Source: a virus
Virus record (IMG/VR): IMGVR_UViG_3300027963_000316
Span: 1 to 25,113 of that record
DNA length: 25,113 nt
Direction: 5' to 3' (one strand)
Shown here piece after piece: positions 1 through 6,718 of this stretch (its first letter is position 1; the number at the start of each line of letters is the position of its first letter). The notes under the pieces were generated by a model that was not told the origin of the DNA, made no database searches, and worked only from the letters and a program-made list of their open reading frames with translations. The position numbers and the translations under genes were made by a program.

Positions 1-507
1 GTTGGCTCCATGCTCAAAAACCTCGGCACTTTTAATTCTTACATTAGGGTTAATGGGATATCGCATGTTACCACTAGCTAATAATTCGGCCATTTTGTCG
101 TAGCACATTTTGGCAAACATTTCACAGCCCACACCTGGTACAATACGCAAATCACAAACACCCGATCTACGATAAGGTTCTATTTTTACACGATCCGGGT
201 TACCGTCGTGTTCTGGATCGCTACTCCAACCACTCATCTGCTTGAAACGGTCTAGCAATGGATCATCTTCGGCAATGACCAAGGTATGATCAAACATACT
301 ATCAGCCCATTCTTTAAATAATTTGAGTCCACCAAAGTCCATACACCAGTTCTTGTCATCTAGTGTTTCGCATTCAAATATTAATTTAATACCAATGCTA
401 TATCCATGCAGTGTGCTACAATGACTGTGTTTAGCCCGCCATTGTCTAAAACAACAACTTAATCCTCGATCATTGCCATATGTTTTTGTTGAATAAAATT
501 TCGCCAT
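1..507 (-). CDS. queD: 6-carboxytetrahydropterin synthase (QueD), C-terminus cut by window edge
   Basis: The frame is open from the ATG at 507 to base 1, giving 169 residues without a stop. QueD/PTPS enzymes turn dihydroneopterin triphosphate into 6-carboxytetrahydropterin, an early step to preQ0 and queuosine or 7-deazaguanine. Seen here: a Cys/His cluster near residues 28-36 (HSHCSTLHGY) matching the zinc and catalytic region, a DFGGLK motif following, then FDHTLVIAEDDP, the family's second conserved block. The start has a strong Shine-Dalgarno sequence (GGAAGG, 6 nt upstream). The final part of the domain lies outside the window. Phages use this pathway for tRNA queuosine or for deazaguanine-modified DNA that escapes restriction; the window cannot show which. 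Family assignment is good; the end use is inference. Confidence 0.88.
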   Translation of the reverse strand, partial: MAKFYSTKTYGNDRGLSCCFRQWRAKHSHCSTLHGYSIGIKLIFECETLDDKNWCMDFGGLKLFKEWADSMFDHTLVIAEDDPLLDRFKQMSGWSSDPEHDGNPDRVKIEPYRRSGVCDLRIVPGVGCEMFAKMCYDKMAELLASGNMRYPINPNVRIKSAEVFEHGAN

Positions 508-584
508 CTCTTGCCTTCCTGTAAAGTAAGTTTGACGACATGCAGAATATTTAAAGTGGGATGAAAGTCGTAAAGTCCACTGGT

Positions 585-923
585 CTATTTATTGGTTTTT
601 TTAAGCTCGTCTAAATCTTTTTTAATATGTTGAAGATCGTGAACAATAGATTCTATTATTTTAAACTCTTCCTCTCTATGATTCAACAGTTTGCGAACTA
701 AATTTACGGTCCAATACCACCAAATAGCCGCTATGGGAATTAAAATAGCAGAAATAGAAACCCATAAAGCTAGGCTGTATGTTTCGACTATAGTAGACCA
801 ATTTATGGTTACAAATGCTAAAAACACTACAAACACATAGCTTAACTTGATCCAATTAGATCTCTGCTGTCGAGCTTCGGAAATAATTTCAAATAATTTT
901 TTCACACATTTATTTACTCGCAC
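585..923 (-). CDS. small two-helix membrane protein with C-terminal coiled coil, unknown function
   Basis: Hypothetical protein of about 112 residues. Two hydrophobic segments are visible, near residues 26-45 (LSYVFVVFLAFVTI) and 51-73 (LALWVSISAILIPIAAIWWY). A charged helical tail rich in E and K follows (residues 80-112), looking like a short coiled coil. The start at 923 is GTG without a clear ribosome binding site; GTG at 905 is an alternative. It lies between the 395-aa unknown (24 nt upstream) and queD in the same direction. The topology would suit a holin-like or membrane-anchoring role, but no motif supports a specific function. Confidence 0.6.
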   Translation of the reverse strand: MRVNKCVKKLFEIISEARQQRSNWIKLSYVFVVFLAFVTINWSTIVETYSLALWVSISAILIPIAAIWWYWTVNLVRKLLNHREEEFKIIESIVHDLQHIKKDLDELKKTNK

Positions 924-946
924 TAGTACAAGGATTTTATTATGAT

Positions 947-2134
947 TTATTTGTAAACTTTAAGAATTACTACATCTTCACTAAACCTACCATTAAGTTG
1001 AGTTTCGGTGGTTTTAAGATTTTTAGTAAACCAAGTTTCAAAACGTTTTTGCGTATTTTGTTCTTTGAATTCTTTAAGTTGTTCTGCGGGTTTACGCAGG
1101 GTCTTTTGCAGGCTCTTTTCTACAAAACTGGTTAACCCGGCACCCTTAACAGCCAACCCTTCACTGGTGTTGGAAATATAATAGCCAATTTTACGAGTCT
1201 TGACATTATATACTACAGCGGCCTGTGCTCTCACTAATTGTGAAGGAGGCACTGAGGTGATACCCAATTTGTCATCGCTGACTTTGAATTTGATTTTTTT
1301 GACCAATTCCTCAGCAGGTTTAACCTTACGGGCACGAGGCTTTTTTAGGACCTTGGCTTCTGCCGCAATTTGGTCGCAGGCAGTCATAATATTGTTGTAA
1401 AACTCAATCAGCTTCTTGAGATTTTTACGTGGATGCCGACTGTATGCTTCACGTAACTGTTCGTCTGCTGAGCCACCGGCTAATTCCAGCAGTTCGTTAT
1501 AACCAAATTCAAAGAATGATTTGATCATTCTTGCATGAGCCGGTTTGGCCTGCTTACTGCGTAACAAACTGAGGATTTTATAATTTGCAGGATTAAAATT
1601 GTCTGAATCTACCAAATAACTGTCAATGGCAGCATCAATTTCTTCGCTCATATCTCCTGCCTGCTCACGAATGCGGTCTTGAATGCTGACTACAGGTGCT
1701 TCTACTCGTTTAACCTTGACTTCTTCTTCTGGTGCTTCATCTTCGGCACCATCTGCAATGACCTTTTGAATACCAAGTTTAAGCCATTCGGCACTGTTGC
1801 GACCGCCATTGAATCCAGGATGAACTGCTGGCATACCTTTGAGTAGGCAACTGGCAATAGCTCCCATGGTCAAAGTACTACGCCAGTCTTTGGTATTTTT
1901 AAATGCCTGTATGTCTGTCTTTGTGAATTCAGCTCGAGACATCCAATCAATGACTTTGGGCTTGAGAGCCTTGCCGGAAAACTCAAGATTGTAGTAGCTC
2001 ATGGCCTCACGGTACCGAGCGGCAAATTGCTCTCCAGTCCATTCTTCTGCCCCATCCCATTTAGGGCTAGGGTCTTTTTTGGAGGTTGCACGAATAGTGG
2101 TACTATTCATAGTTTTGTTTTTGGTAACAGCCAA
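947..2134 (-). CDS. conserved phage protein of unknown function, about 395 aa
   Basis: A soluble, lysine-rich protein with no signal peptide or membrane segment. The N-terminal third carries a WDGAEEWTGEQFAARY stretch. A charged linker near residues 140-160 (EDEAPEEEVKVKR) separates it from a helical middle, followed by a basic patch (KKPRARKVKPAEE) and a C-terminal beta/alpha region (VVYNVKTRKIGYYI). I recognise no catalytic motif. The open frame extends to 2173, but the best start is TTG at 2134, because GGAG sits 6 nt upstream of it; ATG at about 2110 has no such site. It has its own near-consensus sigma-70 promoter at 2164-2192. Possibly structural or DNA-associated, but this is a guess. 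Confidence 0.75.
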   Translation of the reverse strand: MAVTKNKTMNSTTIRATSKKDPSPKWDGAEEWTGEQFAARYREAMSYYNLEFSGKALKPKVIDWMSRAEFTKTDIQAFKNTKDWRSTLTMGAIASCLLKGMPAVHPGFNGGRNSAEWLKLGIQKVIADGAEDEAPEEEVKVKRVEAPVVSIQDRIREQAGDMSEEIDAAIDSYLVDSDNFNPANYKILSLLRSKQAKPAHARMIKSFFEFGYNELLELAGGSADEQLREAYSRHPRKNLKKLIEFYNNIMTACDQIAAEAKVLKKPRARKVKPAEELVKKIKFKVSDDKLGITSVPPSQLVRAQAAVVYNVKTRKIGYYISNTSEGLAVKGAGLTSFVEKSLQKTLRKPAEQLKEFKEQNTQKRFETWFTKNLKTTETQLNGRFSEDVVILKVYK

Positions 2135-2163
2135 TTTTTGCTCCTGTTTGTTCAGTATGCGTA

Positions 2164-2192
2164 ATTGTAACACGACGCTAATTGGCTGTCAA
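2164..2192 (-). promoter_or_regulatory. sigma-70-type promoter for the 395-aa gene
   Basis: Read on the minus strand, TTGACA (2192-2187), a 17-nt spacer and TACAAT (2169-2164) form a near-consensus host sigma-70 promoter 30 nt upstream of the TTG start. It lacks the GTTG-N8-CAAC dyad found at the cassette promoters, so it is probably regulated differently. Confidence 0.7.
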
Positions 2193-2195
2193 CGG

Positions 2196-2882
2196 TCAAT
2201 CTCGTCTGTTGCCAAAAAGCTGCAGAAGGCTCAAAAAGAGATTGATAAAATCCATATACAATGTCAATGCACCCATGATTTCCAAACGATGATCATCATC
2301 ATACATCAGTGTTTCACGAATCTTTTGAGTATCGTATGCAGTAAGTCCAGTAAAGATCACAATGGCCAATGCACTGACTACCTGTGCTAATGGACCACTT
2401 TGTAGGAAAATGTTAATTATACTGGTAATACAGATAGCAATTAATCCTACCATTAGCCATTTTCCAATGCTGTCTAAACTGCGTTTAGTGAAGTATCCGT
2501 AAAAACTCATCACACCAAACAATACTGCGGCGGCCATAAAAGCACCAGCAATACTGCCCATCTGATAGATAGCAAAGATCACAGCAAAACTCAAGCCCAT
2601 AGCACCAGCAAATATGTGCAAGAGTACAGGTGCCATGGTCTTTCCGGCATTACTCAATGCCCACGGCACAACAAATGCCAATACCAGTGGAAGAAACATC
2701 ACAATCCATTTCATTACTCCGGTAAAGAAAAATGCCAACAATGCTGGTGTTGTGCCAACAAAATAACTCACAATCATACTGGTCACTACGGCCAACCCCA
2801 TATGGCCATAAACACGAGCCATGGCAGTATTGATTGCTTCGGCTCCTCTATAACTGCTTCCGTAATAACTGGTTCCGTACAT
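2196..2882 (-). CDS. Bax inhibitor-1/YccA family membrane protein
   Basis: A 228-residue polytopic protein with about seven hydrophobic segments. It ends in the family's signature: YDTQKI, then GALTLYMDFINLFLSLL and a terminal NRRD. Bacterial members (YccA, YbhL) are inner-membrane proteins; YccA modulates the FtsH protease, and the fold (TMBIM/BsYetJ) can leak calcium in a pH-dependent way. The length matches the usual 220-240 aa. A strong ribosome binding site (AAAGGAG) precedes ATG 2882. The gene follows the MoxR gene, a 123-aa protein and a 23-aa micro-gene in one tight run, and so is probably transcribed from the module promoter at 4531-4579. Family assignment is firm; protecting phage membrane proteins from FtsH is only inference. 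Confidence 0.9.
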   Translation of the reverse strand: MYGTSYYGSSYRGAEAINTAMARVYGHMGLAVVTSMIVSYFVGTTPALLAFFFTGVMKWIVMFLPLVLAFVVPWALSNAGKTMAPVLLHIFAGAMGLSFAVIFAIYQMGSIAGAFMAAAVLFGVMSFYGYFTKRSLDSIGKWLMVGLIAICITSIINIFLQSGPLAQVVSALAIVIFTGLTAYDTQKIRETLMYDDDHRLEIMGALTLYMDFINLFLSLLQLFGNRRD

Positions 2883-2886
2883 GATA

Positions 2887-2958
2887 TTACTCCTTTGTTA
2901 AAAATGGTTCAAGATTGGGCGGTGTCCAGCCTACAGGCGGACCAATATAGACTTTCAT
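2887..2958 (-). CDS. 23-aa micro-gene, possible remnant of a MKVYIGPP-type phage protein
   Basis: A 23-codon frame starts at ATG 2958 behind AGGAAA and ends with TAA at 2887, inside the ribosome binding site of the BI-1 gene. The peptide begins MKVYIGPPVGWTPPN. This resembles the start of a small phage protein family (MKVYIGP..W) and the start of the 67-aa protein at 13539 (MKLWVDPPSGW). Either it is a decayed N-terminal remnant that survives as a translational coupler for BI-1, or a real micro-protein. It begins 11 nt after the stop of the 123-aa gene. Confidence in translation is moderate. Confidence 0.45.
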   Translation of the reverse strand: MKVYIGPPVGWTPPNLEPFLTKE

Positions 2959-2969
2959 TTATTTTCCTA

Positions 2970-3341
2970 TTAAACCAATTCAACTTGCATTTCTTTTTCG
3001 ATGCGAATTTCAGTCATATTTCCAGAAACTACCAACACTTCAGGTTCCATTTTAACTGGTTCTTGCTTAGGTGTCAATGGTTTTCCAATATAACGTCCTC
3101 GCATATCAAATTCTTCCGGATTCATCAATTGATAACCAACAACCTTTCGGCCATCTTTATGTACGCGAATAACACCACCATCTTTGCGGATATTATAAAT
3201 GTTTGTACTCAACCTATATAGAACCTTTTCTTGATCCGTGTCTTTAAAACACATAAGAATTTCATTAGGTGAAACAGGATTACCAGAAAGCAAAACAGCA
3301 GCAATGTTTTCATGACGGTTAATTTTAGTATTCGTTCTCAT
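2970..3341 (-). CDS. small basic protein, possible winged-helix fold, in MoxR operon
   Basis: A 123-residue protein of unknown function starting at ATG 3341, with GGAG 9 nt upstream, just after the MoxR stop. Residues about 20-75 alternate short helices (VSPNEILMCFKD, KVLYRLSTNIYNIRK) with a strand-turn-strand (GGVIRVHKDGRKVVGYQLM). That layout is compatible with a winged-helix DNA-binding domain. The C-terminal third is K/P/E-rich and probably extended. It is translationally close to moxR and shares its module promoter, so it is one candidate for a regulator acting on the GTTG-N8-CAAC dyads. No diagnostic motif was seen. Confidence 0.65.
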   Translation of the reverse strand: MRTNTKINRHENIAAVLLSGNPVSPNEILMCFKDTDQEKVLYRLSTNIYNIRKDGGVIRVHKDGRKVVGYQLMNPEEFDMRGRYIGKPLTPKQEPVKMEPEVLVVSGNMTEIRIEKEMQVELV

Positions 3342-3356
3342 CACATTAAACTCCAA

Positions 3357-4502
3357 TTAAAAGGGAATATCATTATCAACAACACTCAACACGCTATCTG
3401 TATTAGCGGTCATTTCCACTTTAGCATCAACCTTTGAATACAGGTCAAGAAAAGCAGTTTTCGTTTCTTCATCAAAACGATTCAGGCACAATGTAATTGC
3501 TTTCATACGATCTTTAAAGATATCGAAAGCTTTTGCAATATGCACCAATCGCCGTGTAGAAATCAATTCATCTGTTGCACCTTGTTTATATGATTGGCGT
3601 ACAACATCTGCCCATTGTACAAGGTTATCAACAAAATCTTTATCTGCAATAAGAGGCGCAAGAATTTTCTTTTCAATTGTTGCAGTCGGGTATTCTTGTT
3701 CTACAGTAATTGGAAAACGCTCCAAAAATGCAGAGTCAAGAATTTGCACAAGGTATTTACCTTCATCCGTGCCTTGCCCTTTTGAATTTGCAGTAGCAAT
3801 TACATTAAAACCAGGTGCAGGTTTAATAACCTCGCCTGTTTTCTTATTATAAAACGATTTACCTTCAAGAATACCTTGCAGGCACATAAGTTTATTAGAA
3901 CCGCGGTCAACCTCATCAATCAAAAGAATTGCACCACGTTTCATTGCAAGCAATACAGGACCATCACGGAATGGAGTATTACCGTCAACAAGAACAGGAC
4001 CACCCAATAGATCGGATTCATCCGTTTCAATAGAGATATTAACACGGATACATTCACGATTCAATTCGGCACAAACCTGTTCGACCATAAGTGTTTTGCC
4101 ATTACCAGAATGACCAGTAATGAAAACTGGATAAAACATTTTAGAACGAACAATGTTTTGCAAATCTTTAAAGAAACCAAAAGGTACATAATTTGGAAAC
4201 TTTTCAGGAATTGCAGAATCAGAATCGTCTTGCAATTTAGTTTGACGTAATTGGACTACTTGTGCAGCCAATGCAATTGGTTCAACTTCTGGTACAGGTG
4301 GTGCATTAAAGGTGCCTTCAAAAACAGAAGGCAATTTATATTTACCGCGACCATAACGGTATTCGCTTTTGGTTACCAACCAATAAGGATAAGCGACACC
4401 CTTTTCTTCAACAACTTGTTGAATGCCATCACGGGTCAGAATTGGACTTTTACCGAACAATTCTTGAGCCGCAACAATAAACGATTTAGCATTTCTATTC
4501 AT
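3357..4502 (-). CDS. MoxR-family AAA+ ATPase (CobS-like) with N-terminal extra domain
   Basis: A 381-aa AAA+ chaperone of the MoxR/AAA_5 group, often labelled CobS in T4-like phages. Walker A is GHSGNGKT (130-137), Walker B AILLIDEVD (191-199), and sensor 1 lies in IATANS (235-240). The region between Walker A and B has the family's DLLGGPVLVDG segment. Residues 1-60 form an extra small domain (ILTRDGIQQVVEEKG...YPYWLV) that resembles a helical DNA- or protein-binding unit. MoxR ATPases work with VWA-domain partners to remodel or activate protein complexes; the likely partner is the VWA protein at 19535-21667. The ribosome binding site is AGAGG before ATG 4502. The upstream module at 4531-4579 drives it. 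Confidence 0.9.
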   Translation of the reverse strand: MNRNAKSFIVAAQELFGKSPILTRDGIQQVVEEKGVAYPYWLVTKSEYRYGRGKYKLPSVFEGTFNAPPVPEVEPIALAAQVVQLRQTKLQDDSDSAIPEKFPNYVPFGFFKDLQNIVRSKMFYPVFITGHSGNGKTLMVEQVCAELNRECIRVNISIETDESDLLGGPVLVDGNTPFRDGPVLLAMKRGAILLIDEVDRGSNKLMCLQGILEGKSFYNKKTGEVIKPAPGFNVIATANSKGQGTDEGKYLVQILDSAFLERFPITVEQEYPTATIEKKILAPLIADKDFVDNLVQWADVVRQSYKQGATDELISTRRLVHIAKAFDIFKDRMKAITLCLNRFDEETKTAFLDLYSKVDAKVEMTANTDSVLSVVDNDIPF

Positions 4503-4530
4503 TTCTACCTCTGTTACTCAACATGATTCA

Positions 4531-4579
4531 ATTATGACAGACATTTCATTAAACGGCAACCTGTTGCCATTTTGCAACA
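4531..4579 (-). promoter_or_regulatory. cassette promoter module (minus strand) for the MoxR operon
   Basis: On the minus strand there is a perfect 6-bp inverted repeat TGTTGC/GCAACA (4562-4579), containing GTTG-N8-CAAC. It is followed after 3 nt by -35 TTGCCG (4559-4554), a 17-nt spacer and -10 CATAAT (4536-4531). This is the same layout as the plus-strand modules, except for one extra spacer base and no AACCTG. ATG 4502 lies about 22 nt beyond the expected start of transcription. Confidence 0.75.
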
Positions 4580-4640
4580 TTACCAAATTTTGTGTCAACT
4601 GGATTCTCTACCATGCGTTATATCTATGTCGCCGTTGCAA

Positions 4641-4736
4641 TTAAACAATACCCGCTACCAATAAGGTAACCACAAACAACCAACCGGCAATAATAAAACC
4701 CATTACAAATGAATCCGTTACTTTGGATTTATACAT
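4641..4736 (-). CDS. 31-aa single-span membrane micro-protein
   Basis: A short frame from ATG 4736 to TAA 4641. The ribosome binding site AAGGAAAAAAG is excellent and a module promoter lies just upstream. The peptide is MYKSKVTDSF followed by a hydrophobic stretch (VMGFIIAGWLFVVTLLVAGIV) that would span a membrane once, with the basic N-terminus inside. Function unknown; early single-span micro-proteins of phages often act on host membrane processes, but nothing here proves that. Promoter, ribosome binding site and hydrophobic composition together make it a likely real gene. Confidence 0.6.
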   Translation of the reverse strand: MYKSKVTDSFVMGFIIAGWLFVVTLLVAGIV

Positions 4737-4763
4737 CTTTTTTCCTTTTGTTAAGATATAATA

Positions 4764-4814
4764 ATAGTATACCAATTTGCTTTGGTAGTCAACCTTGTTG
4801 TTTCGGAACAACAA
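4764..4814 (-). promoter_or_regulatory. cassette promoter module (minus strand) for the 31-aa membrane gene
   Basis: The dyad here is the longest: a perfect 8-bp inverted repeat TTGTTGTT/AACAACAA (4795-4814, loop TCGG) containing GTTG-N8-CAAC at 4797-4812. Reading leftwards, a 4-nt gap is followed by -35 TTGACT (4792-4787), 17 nt and -10 TACTAT (4769-4764). The other side of the dyad abuts the late promoter of the kinase gene at 4816. Confidence 0.65.
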
Positions 4815-4815
4815 A

Positions 4816-4823
4816 TATAAATA
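4816..4823 (+). promoter_or_regulatory. T4-type late promoter TATAAATA
   Basis: An exact match to the T4 late promoter -10 octamer lies 23 nt before the kinase start codon and 1 nt after the 20-bp palindrome. In T4, gp55 and gp33 with the sliding clamp read this element during late transcription. The transcript would start near 4829 and include the ribosome binding site AAGGAG. Confidence 0.7.
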
Positions 4824-4846
4824 GTTGATCGGAACAAGGAGTTACC

Positions 4847-5566
4847 ATGTTAACATTCAAAGAATTTTTATCAGAAGGTGTACATGATCCGGCAAAGTTA
4901 AAAGCAATCTTTATTGCAGGTGGTCCAGGATCAGGAAAATCTCATGTTGTTAAACACGTTCGTGGTGATTTAGGATTTAAGATGGTCAATTCAGATGATG
5001 CATTTGAACATGGCATGAAAAAACATGGATTAAACCCTAAAATGCCTGAACATGAAGCAGAAAAAAGAGATAAAGTGCGTCAACGTGCAAAAGATATAAC
5101 TGCTAAAAAGGCACATTTATATCATAAAGGACGATTAGGCATGGTCATTGACGGAACAGGTAAAGACTTTCATGAAATACATAAAAAGTCTGAGCATCTA
5201 AAGTCATTAGGTTATGATACACATATGTTATATGTTAATACCTCATTAGATGTTGCACATAAAAGAAATAAGATGCGTGATAGATCGGTACCAGATCATG
5301 TTGTAACCAATTCATGGCATAAAGTACATGATAACATTGGTAAATTTCAAGACCATTTTGGTAAAAACAATTTTCATGTGATTGACAATTCAAAAGAAGG
5401 TGTCGATCATGATGCATTACATAAACTACATAAACACATTAGGCATATTGCATCGTCTGAAGTTAAAAATCCTCTTGGTAAAGATTGGATTAGACGCCAA
5501 CAAAGAAGTATTACAAAAGGCGAGCATAATCCATTAAATATGCCAAAAAAACAAAAAGCAGAATAG
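4847..5566 (+). CDS. zeta-toxin/AAA_33-like P-loop kinase with capsid-targeting-like N-terminus
   Basis: A 239-residue P-loop protein. Walker A is GGPGSGKS (25-32); NSDD follows near 48-51 and DGTGK near 102-106. Basic residues around 139-147 (KRNKMRDRS) suit the lid region. This pattern fits zeta-toxin-like or polynucleotide-kinase-like enzymes that phosphorylate a small molecule or nucleic acid end; the substrate is unknown. The first ten residues, MLTFKEFLSE, resemble the T4 internal-protein capsid-targeting peptide (MKTYQEFIAE). L-x-E at 8-10 fits the (L/I)-x-E cleavage rule of the prohead protease gp21. With the late promoter in front, this suggests a protein packed into the head. The C-terminus is basic and disordered (RRQQRSITKGEHN). 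P-loop family is firm; packaging is inference. Confidence 0.85.
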   Translation: MLTFKEFLSEGVHDPAKLKAIFIAGGPGSGKSHVVKHVRGDLGFKMVNSDDAFEHGMKKHGLNPKMPEHEAEKRDKVRQRAKDITAKKAHLYHKGRLGMVIDGTGKDFHEIHKKSEHLKSLGYDTHMLYVNTSLDVAHKRNKMRDRSVPDHVVTNSWHKVHDNIGKFQDHFGKNNFHVIDNSKEGVDHDALHKLHKHIRHIASSEVKNPLGKDWIRRQQRSITKGEHNPLNMPKKQKAE

Positions 5567-5633
5567 TTGTAAATACGCAACACTTTTGTTGTTTTCATAC
5601 AACAGTTGCCACTTGGTCCAAAACCTGTAGAAT
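5566..5633 (+). promoter_or_regulatory. cassette promoter module with two tandem perfect dyads
   Basis: Two GTTG-N8-CAAC dyads occupy 5566-5581 and 5588-5603, 22 bp apart. The second is extended to TGTTGT/ACAACA. After 2 nt come -35 TTGCCA (5606-5611), a 16-nt spacer ending AAACCTG and -10 TAGAAT (5628-5633). TGTTGTGAA follows in the transcribed start. The first dyad overlaps the kinase stop codon. Drives the four-gene cassette 5666-6715. Confidence 0.85.
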
Positions 5634-5665
5634 GGTCAATGTTGTGAATGAAACGAGACTTAAAT

Positions 5666-5950
5666 ATGTGGACTACTGAAAATCAAAACGAAATGGCTGC
5701 AGCCCTTAAACAATTGGTTGAGGATGAAGGCGCCGATTATGCTGCCGGTTATTTTGCAAGTACAATTGTTTCCATGTTGGCCAGTTTGCCAAAGCGTAAA
5801 CAAAAAGAAGAAATTAAAATGATTTTGCGGCATAATGCCGATTTTAAGGTTACTGTTAAAAACCTTATGACTGGTGATGAAATGAAAATTCGCCGTGGTG
5901 ACCGTGGCACTTGTGTGGATCCTAGTACCGAACGGTACTGGTCAATGTAA
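5666..5950 (+). CDS. small protein of unknown function, first gene of cassette 1
   Basis: Hypothetical, 94 aa from ATG 5666. An in-frame ATG at 5648 would add six residues, but it sits inside the conserved transcribed leader shared by the modules, so 5666 is preferred by comparison with the other cassettes. The N-terminal two thirds look alpha-helical (TENQNEMAAALKQLVEDEG, then a YFASTIVSMLASLPKRK amphipathic stretch). The C-terminus is beta-like and charged (GDEMKIRRGDRGTCVD). No known motif. Confidence 0.7.
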   Translation: MWTTENQNEMAAALKQLVEDEGADYAAGYFASTIVSMLASLPKRKQKEEIKMILRHNADFKVTVKNLMTGDEMKIRRGDRGTCVDPSTERYWSM

Positions 5951-5974
5951 TATAAACTGATAGGAAATTTTGTA

Positions 5975-6220
5975 ATGAAAACGTCTGAAATTAAAAAAGG
6001 TATGCGTATTAAACTTGCCAACGGTTGGTTTGGTACCATGAAAGACAATATGCGTGGCGTTACTCGCCTTGCCGAAGTGGAAGGGTATTATACGGAAACT
6101 GGATCCATTTACTCTTTTAACATTGTGTCTGTATGCGTCGATGGCGTATGGGATGCCGTACAATACACGGAAAAAGAATTGAAAGTCCGTGAAATGAATT
6201 TGAAACTTTTTGGAGTTTAA
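5975..6220 (+). CDS. small beta-rich protein of unknown function
   Basis: An 81-aa frame behind AGGAAA. The sequence (MRIKLANGWFGTMKDN, then VTRLAEVEGYYTETGSIYSF) alternates short strands and turns and looks like a small SH3-like or beta-barrel fold, but no named family is recognisable. It lies 24 nt after the previous gene and 2 nt before the next one, in the same cassette. Confidence 0.7.
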   Translation: MKTSEIKKGMRIKLANGWFGTMKDNMRGVTRLAEVEGYYTETGSIYSFNIVSVCVDGVWDAVQYTEKELKVREMNLKLFGV

Positions 6221-6222
6221 TA

Positions 6223-6420
6223 ATGACGCTTACTGAAGCTAAATCAATTCTTGGTAAAGCAATTGCCAATCTTGATGTTGACCCTAATATCTCTATGTGG
6301 GAAGCATTGGATAAACTTGAAACCGTAGGTGTAAAAAATCTGCGTAGTGATGTTTATACTGCGTATTGCATTATGTACGATGAATTGGCTGCGCAAAGTG
6401 GTTTCAATGGAGGTTATTAA
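6223..6420 (+). CDS. small helical protein of unknown function
   Basis: A 65-aa hypothetical with GGAG placed 7 nt before ATG, inside the end of the previous gene. It is predicted mainly helical (TLTEAKSILGKAIANLD; SDVYTAYCIMYDELAAQSG). It is translationally coupled to its neighbours and ends 1 nt before the next start. Confidence 0.65.
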   Translation: MTLTEAKSILGKAIANLDVDPNISMWEALDKLETVGVKNLRSDVYTAYCIMYDELAAQSGFNGGY

Positions 6421-6421
6421 A

Positions 6422-6715
6422 ATGAAAGGTATTTGTCCGGTTTGCAATGGCACTACGCGGATGCCTGTTGCTGAAGAGCATCAAGAATATAAGAGAATCT
6501 ATTCTGGTTATAATCCAGTTACCGATACACTTCCGTGCGATAATTGCGGTGGTCAATATATGTTTAGTTTACCAACAGGTGCAGTGTCATTGCGTCCTGA
6601 TGGTACGCCATGTAAACATGAATATAAATCCAAATCCGATTCGCGCTTTCGGTCATTACACATTTATAATTGCGTCCATTGCGATGATTTTTATGAGATT
6701 GATTCTGGCGATTAA
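6422..6715 (+). CDS. zinc-ribbon-like small protein
   Basis: A 97-aa protein starting at ATG 6422 behind GGAGG. Two CxxC knuckles stand near the N-terminus (CPVC at 5-8, CDNC at 39-42), and a C-terminal Cys/His set (PCKHEY, then NCVHC) could hold a second zinc. This resembles DnaJ-type or rubredoxin-like zinc ribbons that bind protein or nucleic acid. Last gene of the first cassette. Function unknown. Confidence 0.72.
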   Translation: MKGICPVCNGTTRMPVAEEHQEYKRIYSGYNPVTDTLPCDNCGGQYMFSLPTGAVSLRPDGTPCKHEYKSKSDSRFRSLHIYNCVHCDDFYEIDSGD

Positions 6716-6718
6716 AGT

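Noticed and set aside
575-583. AATAAATA-like sequence upstream of queD as a late promoter
   Set aside because: Not an exact octamer and about 70 nt from the start codon, unlike the 22-23 nt of the two accepted late promoters.
2001-2390. Plus-strand open frames opposite the BI-1, MoxR and VWA genes
   Set aside because: They are antisense shadows: no ribosome binding site, no promoter, unlikely composition.
5587-5604. GTTG...CAAC inverted repeats as intrinsic terminators
   Set aside because: Stems are only 4-8 bp and none is followed by a U-run; the fixed 8-nt half-site spacing and distance to the -35 fit a protein operator better. A PeSL-like RNA role is not excluded.
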